Assembly (NCBI GenBank): GCA_036365455.1
Contig: JAWQUS010000017.1
Location: forward strand, 5,580,001 to 5,644,000
Reading direction: 5' to 3'
Length of the DNA stretch: 64,000 nt
Origin: Macrosoma leucophasiata
Taxonomy: Eukaryota; Arthropoda; Insecta; Lepidoptera; Hedylidae
The position numbers and the translations under genes are program-made. The notes under the pieces were generated by a model. It had not been told where the DNA came from. It was given only the letters and a program-made list of their open reading frames with translations, and searched no databases. Shown piece after piece: positions 1 to 10,896 of this stretch (within the stretch, counting starts at the first letter, position 1; each line of letters starts with the position of its first letter).

Positions 1-427
1 CGAAGGTTTCTGTGTTGGCAAATTCGATGTTTTAGTTGGTGGCGTAGCAACGCGCGCAGTTTACAGCTAATAAAATATAAAATATCTACGGAACCTTACA
101 TTAATATTGTAGTTATACCTAGAAGCTTGTTTTTTTTTCTCACCAAATTACCGGATGGGCCAACACGGAGATAATCGCTACCGCGAAATGGAATTGCATA
201 AATAAATACTAGCTGATACCCGCGACTTCGTTCGCGCGATGATTTGACCACATATACTCTTAGTGTTCAGCGCCAACCGAGGGGTCAAACTTAGTAAGGT
301 TAGGGCGCCTTTTGATGACTATGTTTAGCTATAGTGCTTTCAGAGAATTGGAAGAGATTCGAATATTGGAAGGACTTTTACACCTATAAACGTGTTACGA
401 AGCGAATTAACAACTTATTTTTTTATG
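1..427. other. Unassigned AT-rich start of window
   Basis: No coding region is supported. Around 207-240 there is an ACTAGCTG start followed by a CGCGACTTCG stretch, which is how the 3' end of Helitron-like elements reads when the element is on the minus strand. The rest is unrecognised. Confidence 0.4.
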
Positions 428-585
428 TAATGGAAGAGGCAAAAAAGCATGCAGTTCACATTGATGTTAAGTGATGTCTGCAGCCTATAGACATCTACAC
501 AAAAACCAGAGGTCAACGGGGCCATACATTACTATCTAACCGGAACACGATAGTGCTGAATACTACCATTTGGCAGTGTTCGCGC
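428..585 (-). repeat. Family B poly-A SINE, partial
   Basis: About twenty copies of this family occur in the window. On the element's own strand a full copy begins GGTGGTAGAGCTC, contains TATAGGCTGCAGTCATCACT and ends in CTTGTTTGCCACTT plus a poly-A run. This copy is on the minus strand, 3' half plus part of the middle, and is broken near 585. Confidence 0.75.
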
Positions 586-841
586 CTTAATCTTCGTGAC
601 TCATCGGTGCTCGTCGTCTGGTCATCACTACATGCGATCGCAGCCAATGATTGCCGAGCGTGGCCGAAAGCTGCCGAAAGGAGCGGGCGCTGGAGGTAGC
701 TCCCGCGCGACAGATTTTGCCAATCCACTGGAGTCACAGCGGAGTGACACGTCTAATTTCACGATAGTAATAACATGTACCTACTGTTCTAAAATGAAAT
801 TATAAATGTTCAAAATAATAAACATCGATTTATGTCATCTA
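586..841. other. Unassigned, locally GC-rich stretch
   Basis: The segment 640-745 is richer in GC than its surroundings and stays open for about 74 codons on the minus strand, but the translation has no recognisable domain. I do not call a gene here. Confidence 0.3.
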
Positions 842-1513
842 TATTTGAGGGTTTAATCAGAAGAAGGTCGCTCACTATGGGCCTCATAAGAAGGCCCAAG
901 GTCACTCAGAGAGCAATGGAGAGAGCTATGCTCGGAGTTTCTCTGCGAGTTCGAATTAGAAATGAGGAGATCCGCATGAGAACTAAAGTTACCGACATAG
1001 CTCACCGAATAGCGAGACTCAAGTGGCAGTGGGCAGGGCACATAGCTCGAAGAACTGACGGCCGTTGGGGCAGAGCAGTTCTCGAGTGGCGACCGCGTAC
1101 CGGAAAGCGAAGCGTTACCTAATATACTTGCCGCTAAATGGTAGTGTTCAACACTATCGTGTTCCGGTCAGGTGGTAATGTACGGCCCTGTAATTTCCGG
1201 CACAGAGGCATAAGACCTTAGGCCTCAGGAGTGGTAACGCATCTGCATTTTGACCTTGGTCTTTGTGTGGGTGTCTATAGGCTGCAGTCATCACTTAACA
1301 TCAATGTGAACTGCATGCTTGTTTACCACTTCCATTACAAAAAAAAAAAAAAAAAAGGCAGGCACCCCACAAGATGGAACGACGATCTGTTGAAGGTCGC
1401 GGGCAATCGCTGGATGAGGGCGGCCCAGGACCGTTCGTTGTGGCACTCTTTGGGTGAGGCCTTTGTTCAGCAGTGGACGTCTATTGGCTGAAATGATGAT
1501 GATGATGATGAAT
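842..1513 (+). pseudogene. RTE-type LINE reverse transcriptase, 3' end, interrupted by a SINE
   Basis: Two pieces (842-1116 and 1357-1513) join into the C-terminal end of an RTE-clade endonuclease/reverse transcriptase. The translation shows the MGLIRR, AMERAMLGVSLR and KWQWAGHIARR motifs, then TRWNDDL and MRAAQDRSLW. A (TGA)n microsatellite at 1492-1511 forms the tail, as is usual for RTE elements. The same region is present without interruption at 12640-13296, which fixes the break point between the T and A of the codons after KRS. The copy is dead: 5'-truncated, interrupted and lacking all polymerase motifs. Confidence 0.85.
1117..1356 (+). mobile_element. Family B SINE inserted in the RTE remnant
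   Basis: The 5' head is missing and the copy starts at TACCTAATATACTTGCC. It runs through the TATAGGCTGCAGTCATCACT core and ends in about 16 A residues. RTE sequence resumes directly after the A run, so this SINE landed after the RTE copy. No clear target duplication is visible. Confidence 0.85.
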
Positions 1514-1838
1514 CAAAAGAACACACAGGCAGATAATGTAATGCGGTGGTACCTAAGCCCTCGAGCAACAACATAGGAACTCTACCACCAGTCTATGAAT
1601 TTTGCTCGCCTTTAGTTATAAACACTCAAGAAAATATATTTCGAAAGACATTGTAAAATTCTAATTTACATGTGTTAGTGAATTAGAAAACGAGCGTGCC
1701 CTTTTAGGTAGGTACATGTTAATTGATTACAGTGACTTGCAAAAAAGGGCACTAGTATACGTTTAGACGTGGTTAAATTGTTAGGCATATTTTGAATTAA
1801 ATTTTTAACTTGAATTATTTGACTTAATTTATTGGATA
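1514..1838. other. Unassigned AT-rich sequence
   Basis: Nothing recognisable was found between the RTE tail and the Helitron-like element. Confidence 0.5.
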
Positions 1839-2085
1839 CTAGCTGTGACCGCGACTTCGTCCGCGTGAGAATTTATGATTGTTCAGTATCTACCCGGACG
1901 ATGTCGTGGGCGCAGCTAGTATAAAAGTAGCCTATGTTACTCCTTATTACATAAGCTAGCCCCAACAAACAGACAGACAGACAAAAATGCTAAAAAATGT
2001 GGTTTTGGTACTGTAGCGTGTATACATATGCATTTAGTAAAAAGCGGTTATTTTTATATTACAAACAGACGCTCCATTTTTTTTT
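1839..2085 (-). mobile_element. Helitron-like non-autonomous element
   Basis: Reads ACTAGCTGTGACCGCGACTTC at its left edge, the reverse complement of a hairpin plus CTAGT 3' end. It continues through the GGCTACTTTTAT motif region, a short (CAGA)n run near 1973 and a terminal part ending near GACGCTCC. The same arrangement is seen complete at 56728-57045 and expanded at 9798-10499. Confidence 0.7.
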
Positions 2086-2174
2086 ACCTGAATTATTTGA
2101 CTAAATTTATTGGATATACAATGTATAAGGCGATCCTATAACTCTCCAGTGGAGGAGATTTCTTACGCTAGTGC

Positions 2175-2520
2175 AGTCAGTCAACCGCATAAGTATTGCG
2201 GTCGAATTTCGACTAGTGGACGATCACTTGTAAGTAACAAATAGACGACTCTATACAAGTCCCAGTAACTTTTATTTTACAATTTACAAACAAAAAACGC
2301 AATTTTTACGAAGATATTTAAAGATTTCTTGAATTCTTATTTGATTTTGTAGCCAGTCAACCGTATATGTATTGCGGTCGAATTTCGACCAGTGGACGAA
2401 CCCTAGTAACAAATAAATGACTCTATACAAGTTCCAGTAACTTTTACTATACAATTTACAAACAAAACACAATATTCACGAAGACATTTTAAGATTCCTT
2501 GAATTCACAATTGATAGTAG
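2175..2520. repeat. Two tandem diverged copies, about 170 bp each
   Basis: The segment 2175-2349 is repeated at 2352-2520. Both contain CAACCGTATA or a close variant, GCGGTCGAATTTCGAC, CTCTATACAAGT and CCAGTAACTTTTA in the same order. The copies differ at many positions, so the duplication is old. Short open frames here do not resemble any protein. Confidence 0.8.
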
Positions 2521-2806
2521 CTGACACTGAAACTCTTCCCCTAGTTCTTCTTTAAATCCGCTCGATCTTTGCTCATACAATGTTTTTGAATATTACCTGC
2601 TTCTTCCAAAATCGGCGCAAGAAACACCTAATTTTCTTAAGAGCTTAATGGTGTTTACGCCCATCGGATTAATGTACCATAACTGCTTATAGCTCGTAAA
2701 CATTTTATAGGTAATCAATTATTTAGGAAGGCCATAAAATTAAGGGACAATACGTGACCTTAAATATGGATCAATACAGTTATTAGTTTTCTAATACAAA
2801 TCCCTG
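2521..2806. other. Unassigned sequence
   Basis: No gene, RNA or repeat was recognised. Confidence 0.5.
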
Positions 2807-2979
2807 CTAATATTATAAATGCGAAAGTGACTCTGTCTGTCTGTCTGTTTCCTTTTCACGTCCAAACGACTGAACCGATTTTAATGAAATTTGGTACAGA
2901 GATAGAGTTGACTTTGAGAAAGAACATAGGCTACTTTTTAAATGACATCCACGCGGGCGAAGCCGCGGGCAACAGCTAG
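2807..2979 (+). mobile_element. Helitron-like (Lep1-type) short element
   Basis: Begins CTAATATTATAAATGCGAAAG, has a CTGT microsatellite and CCGATTTTAATGAAATTTGG, and ends with a GCGGGCGAAGCCGCGGG hairpin followed by CAGCTAGT. A hairpin just before CTAG is the signature of Helitron 3' ends. Intact copy of a non-coding element. Confidence 0.8.
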
Positions 2980-3257
2980 TAAGACATAAAGAAATAAAAG
3001 TAAACAAAGTAGGTAACGTGATTTTTAAGACATTTTCCAAATTTATAGGCGTCATATGTACGGATGTGCCGTTCCCGGGAACGTTCCCCAAAGTGGGAAC
3101 ATTGTTTATAAAGATTATAAAATGCTTCCATCATTATTTTAACACTTGACAAATTGTTTGATTCAGTTGGTGCACTGTCAAATTTTGTTAGAGGGCGTGC
3201 AAATTTTACTGTATTTTTCTAATTTTTAGACTAAATTAAAACTGTAGAACGAGTACC

Positions 3258-3384
3258 ATAGAAATAGACGATTTTTGTTGTGTGTCATACAAATTTCCCT
3301 TCGCAAAAAAATGACAGACTGTTTTGAATCGGCAACAAACGCTACGGCTACTCCATTCCGGTCGGCCGGTGGCCCGTGATGCTG
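3258..3384 (+). mobile_element. Family M MITE, right half only
   Basis: Matches the right half of the complete copy at 6863-7171, including ATGACAGACTGTTTTG and CGGCCGGTGGCCCGTG. The terminal TTGCTCTATG is altered and runs into the tandem duplication that starts at 3385. Confidence 0.75.
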
Positions 3385-3663
3385 TATGTTGCAAGCATAC
3401 TCGTAGGTGGATTATTTTCCGCTAAATAGGGAGATATTGTGGTCAATAAAAATAATGATTTTCAGCCATTACAAAAAAGTTAAGAATCTTAATTAAAAAA
3501 TATATATATATTCATATATTAAAAAATATATATATGTTGCAAGCATACTCGTAGGTGGATTATTTTCCGCTAAATAGGGAGATATTGTGGTCAATAAAAA
3601 TAATGATTTTCAGCCATTACAAAAAAGTTAAGAATCTTAATTAAAAAATATATATATATTCAT
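3385..3663. repeat. Near-perfect tandem repeat, 131 bp at 148-bp spacing
   Basis: 3385-3515 (TATGTTGCAAGCATACTCGT onward) is repeated at 3533-3663 with no difference that I can see. The copies are separated by a short AT-only spacer made of TATATA. The near identity points to a recent duplication or an assembly error. Confidence 0.85.
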
Positions 3664-3759
3664 TTTAAATTAGTGTTGATATATATTATTTTTTGCAATA
3701 ACACATGCTACATGCTAGTGAAATATATTTTTTTAAAGAAAAATGGAAAGTAAAACATG

Positions 3760-3832
3760 ACTTCAGGCGAGACTCGAACTCGCGGCCACTGGGAATCTAG
3801 TCCGGCCGCTCTTCCAACTGAGCTACCGAAGT
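3760..3832 (-). repeat. tRNA-like sequence, family T
   Basis: Read on the minus strand it gives a 7-bp acceptor stem (ACTTCGG with CTGAAGT, one G-T pair), a GCTC/GAGC D stem and a GCGAG/CTCGC T stem with a good box B (GTTCGAGTC). The anticodon loop is abnormal (9 nt, or 7 nt with a mismatched closing pair), so this is a tRNA-derived repeat rather than a working tRNA. Flanks match the 308-bp units at 5391-6612 only over about 40 bp. Confidence 0.65.
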
Positions 3833-3890
3833 CCACACCCGAGTTGCCAAATATCATAATTTTAAATGGCATAGCTAACAAGTTTTATTT

Positions 3891-4176
3891 GTGGTAGAGC
3901 TCCAGTGACGGAGCTAGCGGACGGAGCGTGCGGCGCACCACCGCATTGCCGCTAAATGGTAAGTAGTGTTCAGCACTATCGTGTTCCGGTCAGGTGGTAA
4001 TGTACGGCCCTGTAATTTCCGGCACAGAGGCATAACACCTTAGGCCTCAGGAGTGGTAACGCATCTGCATTTTGACCTTGGTCTTTGTGTGGGTTTCTAT
4101 AGGCTGCAGTCATCACTTAACATCAATGTGAACTGCATGCTTGTTTGCCACTACCAATACATTAATAAAAAAAAAC
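3891..4176 (+). mobile_element. Family B SINE, near full length
   Basis: Starts GTGGTAGAGCTCCAGTGACG and ends with CTTGTTTGCCACT and an A-rich tail. One of the most complete copies in the window. Confidence 0.85.
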
Positions 4177-4398
4177 AATTAAAAAAATAAAAGTAGGTAT
4201 AGATGGAAGATTACTAATTCAATAATCGATACAAACCAGGTCACGGTCCCGATGTTGATTGCACAAAACACTACCTATGAAAATCACGAAGGTAAGAAAA
4301 TTACAAGTATACTTATTACAATCCATACCTTTCACATCGTATGACATGTGACCTCACAATGAAGTAGTTGGCAATAACACTCTTCATGTACAATACCC

Positions 4399-5187
4399 AG
4401 CAAAAATATTGCACATCGAGCTTACAAAAGAGACAATCGGCTAGTTTCGATTTCGTAGAGCGTTATCTCTACCGCACACTACCTACGTAAGCACTGATAG
4501 TGTTGGTGTTGGTCAAATCTTGATCAAAATGTCTTGAACAAACGTCACACGGGTGGCCTTATTACACGACACGGTATTCAGGGTCCGATAGCAAGGGTCA
4601 GGGTAGTGTAATAACATTTAGGGAGTAAGGGTTCCTAATTAGGGCGACCGGAGCGCCCCGGTCTGCCTAATGGACTTATTACACGGCACGGTATTCAGGG
4701 TACGATAGCAAGGGTCAGGGTAGTGTAATAACATTTAGGGAGTTAGGGTCCTTAATTAGGGTGACCGTAGCGGCCCGGTCAGCCTTACGCCCTAACTACA
4801 TACAGTACAAATATGAACAGTATGGAAACTATGTACAAAACGTTCAAAACGGCACACTCACACAAACATGCGCATCGACGCTCGAGTAGCGAGTGACTCG
4901 GAGCTGCAGCACTGCGAGAACCGCTTAGAAGCCTCGTTGATGAGCATGTTTGTGTGATTGTGCCGTTTCATCGTTTTGTACGTAGTTTCCATACTGTGAC
5001 TGAGTTAGAGACCTGTCGACCGGATAGTGTAATAAGCGGCAACCCGGTGCGAGGCCACGCCCACCCTTTCTGCCGGACCCTGAATACCGTGTCGTGTAAT
5101 AAGGCCATAAGGTGCGAAAGAGATAATCTATAGACCCGAAATAAGCCGAAGCCCCGTTTCTAAGGTTGACATGCAATATTTCTTGTG
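4399..5187 (-). mobile_element. Family Q fold-back MITE split by family P MITE
   Basis: The outer parts (4399-4554 and 5107-5187) match the uninterrupted copies at 45711-45944 and 61760-61994 in reverse orientation. Both ends carry the AAGAAATATTGCACATC-type inverted terminus. The 552 bp in between is a different palindromic MITE. Confidence 0.8.
4555..5106. mobile_element. Family P palindromic MITE
   Basis: Perfect ends: GGCCTTATTACACGACACGG at the left and its reverse complement at the right, extending about 33 bp inward. The interior includes a second copy of the left end (about 4671-4790) and a fold-back core around ATGAACAGTATGGAAACTA. Non-coding. Related copies are at 51139-51638 (full) and 7798-8002 (core only). 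Confidence 0.85.
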
Positions 5188-5390
5188 TCGCTTGTTGGCG
5201 CTTTGTTCGCGTCTGTAATTTTTTTATATGCAGGTAGTTTTGAAATAACAACATTCATAAAGAATCATAGACGTATGAACGAAGACAAATGCGAGCAACT
5301 TTCACCCAGTTTTTGAATTACATTTCATAAAAATTAGAATAAATGTAAAATTAATTCAATAGCTACACATATCAAGTGCATATAATATGA

Positions 5391-6612
5391 AATAATTGTT
5401 TTTATATTATTTCGCATTAACACATGCTAGTGAAATATATTTTATTTTTAAAGAAAAATGGAAAGAAAAATTTGACTTCAGACGAGGCTCGTACTCGCGA
5501 CCTACTGGGAATCTAGTCCAGCCGCTCTTCCAATTGAGCTACTGAAGCCCTGCCCGATTTGTCAAATCTTTCCTTCACATCTATTGCATTGCTTTAGGGT
5601 AGCAGCAGCGCCATCTATTACCAACTATGCTAGTTAGGCAACCGATATAATAGACTTTTCAGTTTATTGAATATCGTAAAGAAGTCGCTTTTACCCTTAA
5701 TAATTGTTTTTATATTATTTCGCATTAACACATGCTAGTGAAATATATTTTATTTTTAAAGAAAAATGGAAAGAAAAATTTGACTTCAGACGAGGCTCGT
5801 ACTCGCGACCTACTGGGAATCTAGTCCAGCCGCTCTTCCAATTGAGCTACTGAAGCCCTGCCCGATTTGTCAAATCTTTCCTTCACATCTATTGCATTGC
5901 TTTAGGGTAGCAGCAGCGCCATCTATTACCAACTATGCTAGTTAGGCAACCGATATAATAGACTTTTCAGTTTATTGACTATAATATTATTTCGCATTAA
6001 CACTAGCATGTGTTAATGCGAAATAATATAAAAACAATTATTAAGGGTAAAAGCGACTTCTTTACGATATTCAATAAACTGAAAAGTCTATTATATCGGT
6101 TGCCTAACTAGCATAGTTGGTAATAGATGGCGCTGCTGCTACCCTAAAGCAATGCAATAGATGTGAAGGAAAGATTTGACAAATCGGGCAGGGCTTCAGT
6201 AGCTCAATTGGAAGAGCGGCTGGACTAGATTCCCAGTAGGTCGCGAGTACGAGCCTCGTCTGAAGTCAAATTTTTCTTTCCATTTTTCTTTAAAAATAAA
6301 ATATATTTCACTAGCATGTGTTAATGCGAAATAATATAAAAACAATTATTAAGGGTAAAAGCGACTTCTTTACGATATTCAATAAACTGAAAAGTCTATT
6401 ATATCGGTTGCCTAACTAGCATAGTTGGTAATAGATGGCGCTGCTGCTACCCTAAAGCAATGCAATAGATGTGAAGGAAAGATTTGACAAATCGGGCAGG
6501 GCTTCAGTAGCTCAATTGGAAGAGCGGCTGGACTAGATTCCCAGTAGGTCGCGAGTACGAGCCTCGTCTGAAGTCAAATTTTTCTTTCCATTTTTCTTTA
6601 AAAATATAATAT
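5391..6612. repeat. Giant palindrome of four 308-bp tRNA-like units
   Basis: Two head-to-tail units (starting 5391 and 5699, period 308) are followed by two inverted units (6035 and 6343 anchor points, also 308 apart). The centre is near 6003, where ATTTCGCATTAACAC meets its complement. tRNA-like cores lie at 5475-5548 and 5783-5856 on the minus strand and at 6193-6266 and 6501-6574 on the plus strand. Their box B is altered to GTACGAGCC. The arms look almost identical over about 600 bp. Confidence 0.85.
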
Positions 6613-6734
6613 GAAATACTTAAGATATTTCACATTAAGATTGCAATCAAAGACCTGCACAAATTTTTATGAAAATTTAACTTGCGACATCGGATATTTT
6701 GTGAGAGTGAGACACAAACCATTTTGTAATATAT

Positions 6735-6815
6735 ACAAATAAATAAAATTGGAGTGTCTGTTTGTAATATAAAATAGCCGCTTTTTACTAAATGCATATG
6801 TATGTAAACACGGCT
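6735..6815 (+). mobile_element. Helitron-like element, 5' fragment
   Basis: AATTGGAGTGTCTGTTTGTA and CTAAATGCATATGTATGTA match the start of the elements at 9798 and (reverse) 57045. Only this end is present. Confidence 0.65.
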
Positions 6816-6862
6816 GAAGTCGCTAGCACAGCTATTCTTCTATAACGTTTGTATGCGCATAA

Positions 6863-7171
6863 CATAGAGCAATACGTGCCACCGGCCGGGGCGGACTGGA
6901 GGGGAGTAGCCATATGCATGCTTTCCCCTCTGCCAAAGTACAAGCACAAGTGGTCCTATACTTGTCGCTGTGATGTTTAAATGTGTGCGTGAAATTGTTT
7001 ATGTATTTTGTTAACGTCAAGGTGTGAGTTTCGTAGCAGAAAACTATTTTTGTTGTGTATGGATGTGTCATACGAATTTCCCGCCACAAAAAAATGACAG
7101 ACTGTTTAGCATCGGTAACAAACGCTATGGTTACTCCCCTCCGGTCGGCCGGTGGCCCGTGTTGCTCTATG
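6863..7171. mobile_element. Family M MITE, full copy
   Basis: Inverted termini CATAGAGCAA and TTGCTCTATG, extended by GGCCACCGGCC-like inverted sequence and ACTGGAGGGGAGTAGCCAT against its complement. Interior non-coding. Other copies: 16709-16991, 45407-45684, 47913-48063 (left part) and 3258-3384 (right part). Confidence 0.85.
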
Positions 7172-7797
7172 GCGCATAACTTTCAAATAAAATATCAGAT
7201 AGTCCATTTGGGGCTTAGAAATATATTAAAAAAACAAAATATTCGATATCTCTTTCAGCTTTTTTGAATTTCACAAGGAAAAAAAGATTATAACTTTACA
7301 TCGACAAAATATGTAAAATGACTTAATAATCATGTTAATCCTATATGCAAATTCAAAGAGGTCGTCATAAAAATTAATATTGAAACAAAAACTATGTATT
7401 GCCGAGATAATCGGTTAATTTGCATTATATACAATTACGTGCTTACATAATACGTATGAGAAAAGATGCGTCAGTAGGGTTGCCTCATGCTTGTGTTGAA
7501 AACATATTTTACGGTATTTCTCTCAGAGCCTTCGTTTTTTTTATGAAATAATGTTTGTAGGTAAATACGCATACAGTTCGTATGAATGGTAAACGATTAC
7601 AGTATATAAATATCTACAGAAAACTTTAAGTCTAGATGCGTTGCCAACCCTGACGTTGTTTTGCTTTTATTACAGGAATAATTACGGGATCTTTATACCA
7701 TGATGTCTAAAGTCTCAACACCAACACGAAGCAAATAGTTAGTAAGGTGAATCGTTTTTCTGTGTACCATCGAAGAAATATCTGGTAGATCACATCG
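7172..7797. other. Unassigned AT-rich sequence
   Basis: No repeat or coding signal recognised. Confidence 0.5.
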
Positions 7798-8002
7798 ATG
7801 CCACAGTACAAATATGAACAGTATGGAAACTACGTACAAAACGGCACACTAACACAAACATGCGCATCGACGCTCGATGTAGCGAGTGACTCGGTACTGC
7901 AGCACAGCGAGAACCGCTTTAGAGGCCTCGCAGATGCGCATGTTTGTGTGAGTATGACGTTTCAACGTTTTGTACGTAGTTTCCACACTGTTCATATTTG
8001 GC
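7798..8002. mobile_element. Family P MITE core fragment
   Basis: Matches the fold-back core of the family P elements (ACAGTACAAATATGAACAGT to CGTAGTTTCCACACTGTTCA). Without the GGCCTTATTACACG ends this is a remnant. Confidence 0.75.
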
Positions 8003-8213
8003 CCCTAGGCAGACCATGTGGCGGAGGCCCTCAAATCATTTGTGGTTAAGTTTCGTTTCTATTAAGATCAAGTTGAAGAAGAGAACAACTGAATGTTAAG
8101 CGTATCGATATTGTCGAAGTCTATTTCCTTAAAAAAAGTAAGTTTTTCGTCTAACAATTTGTAACGAAACTCAGTCTTTTTTGTTTTTACTGGGTCCTTA
8201 TTGATTTTTTTTG

Positions 8214-8290
8214 TGTTGTGGTGGCGGCTCCCTTTTGGGGAGGCCCATAGGCAACTGCCTATGTTGCCTATGCTTAAATCCGGCACTGTT
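8214..8290 (-). mobile_element. hAT-like terminal fragment
   Basis: Read on the minus strand from 8290 it begins CAGTGCCGGATTTAAGC and continues through GCAACATAGGCAGTTGCC. A CAGTGCCGG tip is common among hAT-type elements. No partner end or target duplication was found. Confidence 0.45.
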
Positions 8291-8357
8291 TATATGTGTA
8301 GAGATAAAAGATAATTTGCAATGTTTTTGGATTACCGGAAACCTGGTGGTTTTTACT

Positions 8358-8624
8358 GGTGGTAGAGCTCCAGTGACGGGGCTCGCGGGCGTAGGCACCA
8401 CCGCATTACCTAATATACTTGCCGTTAAATGGTAGTGTTCAGCACTATCGTGTTCCGGTCAGGTAATGTACGGCTCTGTAATTTCCGGCACAGAGGCATA
8501 ATACCTAATGCCTCAGGAGTGGCAGCGCATTTGCATTTTGACCTCTGGTCATTGTGTGGGTGTCTATAGGCTGCAGTCATCACTTAACATCAATGTGAAC
8601 TGCACGCTTGTTTGCCACTTTTAT

Positions 8625-8660
<36 letters not shown>
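8358..8660 (+). mobile_element. Family B SINE, full length with long poly-A
   Basis: Starts GGTGGTAGAGCTCCAGTGAC and ends in about 29 A residues after CATA. The long uninterrupted tail suggests a fairly recent insertion. Confidence 0.88.
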
Positions 8661-8662
<2 letters not shown>

Positions 8663-8907
8663 GGCAACTTCTACGATGGACAGACACACCAGAGTGATCC
8701 TCTAAGCCTTGATTCACAACAATATACTTATAAAGAATTATTAGAGACGTTGGCAATCATTAGGAGAATCTATATGTACTGTGAATCGAAGTACAGCTCC
8801 GGAAATTTTGCAATACAAAATTTAATACAAAAACAAAAGAGATTCCTCTTTTGTTCTTATATCTAAAAACAATAATATGGAGTAAAGGATCGAGATGTTG
8901 TTTGATT

Positions 8908-9150
8908 CATACAGTTCACATTGATGGTAGGCAAATGAATGGCCTAGAAACATCTATATGAAAACCAAAGATTTCAATGTAGATGTGTAGCTACACTTGC
9001 CATCCTTGAAGTCTAAGCTGTTATGCTTCTGTGCCGGAATTAATAGGACCGTACATTACCACCTGGCCGGAATACGATAGCTCTGAACACTACCATTAAG
9101 CGGCAAGTCGATTAGGTAATGCGGTAGTGCCTACGCCCGTGAATCGATCT
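8908..9150 (-). mobile_element. Family B SINE, diverged
   Basis: ACAGTTCACATTGATG through CGGCAAGTCGATTAGG. The middle is rearranged (GGTAGGCAAATGAATGG replaces the usual core). Confidence 0.75.
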
Positions 9151-9539
9151 AGGTAATCATGAGAAACAGACCAAAAATCATTTCATAACAAAACTAGCCG
9201 AACAGCTAAACGCGTGATTTTATTGTGTAATAAATATGACTGGTATGAGAAAAATTTTGCGAGAAAGTACATTCAAATGAGCTTGCCACGATACCATCGG
9301 TCGGGAGTCAGATAGACAATAGCCCAATCGCTGCCACCGATCCGTTGGCGGTTAATCATCTTATGTAACTGCGGAACCAAATGTCGCCTTTAATTGTCAT
9401 TGCATCTCGTTGTACCGTCTGGGTAATCAAGATTTAGTCAGAGTAATTGATTAATTTACAGAGATTTTCCGCAACTTTCGTTTCAACCTTATTCCGATTT
9501 TAATCTTTTAGGGGCTGAAAGTCCCGTAAAATCTCTAAG
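9151..9539. other. Unassigned sequence with one half of a direct repeat
   Basis: 9268-9352 resembles 10530-10605: both have ATTCAAATGA, CTTGCCAC, a TCGGG-GTC core and CCCAATCG in the same order. Otherwise unrecognised. Confidence 0.45.
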
Positions 9540-9792
9540 ATCTCTATATAAAACTCAATTGCTATTCGTTAGTCTCGCTTAAACTCGAGAACGGCTGGAT
9601 CGATTTGGCTAATTTTGGTTTTGAATGATTCTTGAAAGTCCAGGGAAGGTTTAAAAGGTAAGAAAATACAAAGAAATTGAAGGGAAATAGTAAAATCACA
9701 ATATCATTTTCACAAATAGTCCGTATCTATCAAACCTTTGACACATTATTTCATTATGAGGCAATACGAAGTTTTCCGGGTCAGCTAGTCTA
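9540..9792 (+). mobile_element. Helitron-like element, family I
   Basis: Runs from CTCAATTGCTATTCGTTAGT to GGTCAGCTAGT. It carries CGAGAACGGCTGGATCGATT and AAACCTTTGACACATTATTT. A minus-strand copy lies at 37711-37965 and a fragment at 50770-50900. The CTAGT end fits Helitron-like elements; no coding capacity. Confidence 0.7.
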
Positions 9793-9797
9793 TACAT

Positions 9798-10499
9798 ACA
9801 AATAAATAAAATTGGAGTGTCTGTTTGTAATATTAAAATAACCGCTTATTACTAAATGCATATGTATGTATACACGGTACATATACCAAAACAACATTTT
9901 TTACAATTTTTGTCTGTCTGTCTGTCTGTCTGTCTGTTTGGCGGGGCTAATCTTGGGAACGGCTGGACCGATTTTGACGGGACTTTCACTGGCAGATAGC
10001 TGATATGATAAGGAGTAACTTAGGCTACTTTTATCTCCATATATCCATACATACATACATACATACATACATACATACATACCAACATACAAATGAGTAG
10101 AATTGGAGTATATCCGACTTTGACGGGACTTCCACGGGTAGGTAGCTGATGTAATAAGGAGTAACTTAGGCTTCTTTTATCTCCATACATCCATACATAC
10201 ATACCTACATACAAAAAAGTAGAACTGGAGTATATCCGACTTTGATGGGACTCCCACGGGTAGGTAGCTGATGTAATAAGAAGTAACTTAGGCTACTTTT
10301 ATCTCCATATATACATACATACAAATAAATAGAATTTGAGCATCTCCGATTTTGACGGGACTGTCACTGGCAGATAGCTGATGTAATAAGGAGTAACTTA
10401 GGCTACTTTTATACTAGCTGCGCCCACGACTTCGTCCAGGTAGATACTGAACAATCCGTTTTTTTTCTCACGTGGACGAAGTCGCGGGCACAGCTAGTA
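9798..10499 (+). mobile_element. Helitron-like element with expanded interior
   Basis: 5' end AATTGGAGTGTCTGTTTGTA, 3' end a long hairpin (10414-10499) whose arms CTAGCTGCGCCCACGACTTC and its near-complement close on CAGCTAGT. Between them the block GGGACT-CAC-GG-AGATAGCTGATGTAATAAGGAGTAACTTAGGC is repeated four times, each separated by a (CATA)n microsatellite. The related copy at 56728-57045 has the block once. Confidence 0.75.
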
Positions 10500-10896
10500 A
10501 TAAATATAATTTAGTTGATGAAGTAGGTATATTCAAATGAACTTGCCACAATCCTATTCATCGGGCGTCGGATAAACAAAACCCAATCGTTTCCACAGAT
10601 TCGTACGTAGTATCTTTATTAATAATTTCGTGCAGGTCTTCGGTAGACTCGATCGAAACCTATTTACAATTGAAGATCGTAAAAAAATTATTATTCTGAG
10701 TCGAGAACATGTATCCGCAAAATTCGGATTATGGAGAATTTTGTTAAATTCTAATGGCACTGAAAAACAAACCGCAGTCGCCATCTTGGGTAGTTAATAA
10801 ACGTCCCGTTTCACAAAGAACTATGACTAATGTGCCTGAAGCAAATTCTATTTTTTACAAGTGATTAAATTTTTTTGTTTTTTTTTTATTTTATAG
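10500..10896. other. Unassigned sequence
   Basis: Contains the second half (10530-10605) of the direct repeat noted at 9268-9352. Nothing else recognised. Confidence 0.45.

Noticed and set aside
2284..2472. Minus-strand frame of 62 codons
   Set aside because: Lies across two copies of a non-coding tandem repeat; low-complexity translation.
5475..6574. Functional tRNA genes
   Set aside because: The anticodon arm does not form a regular 7-nt loop, box B is altered in these copies, and all are part of a long repeat unit.
5391..6612. CRISPR array
   Set aside because: The repeats are 308 bp long, tandem and inverted, with no short-repeat/unique-spacer pattern, in an insect genome.
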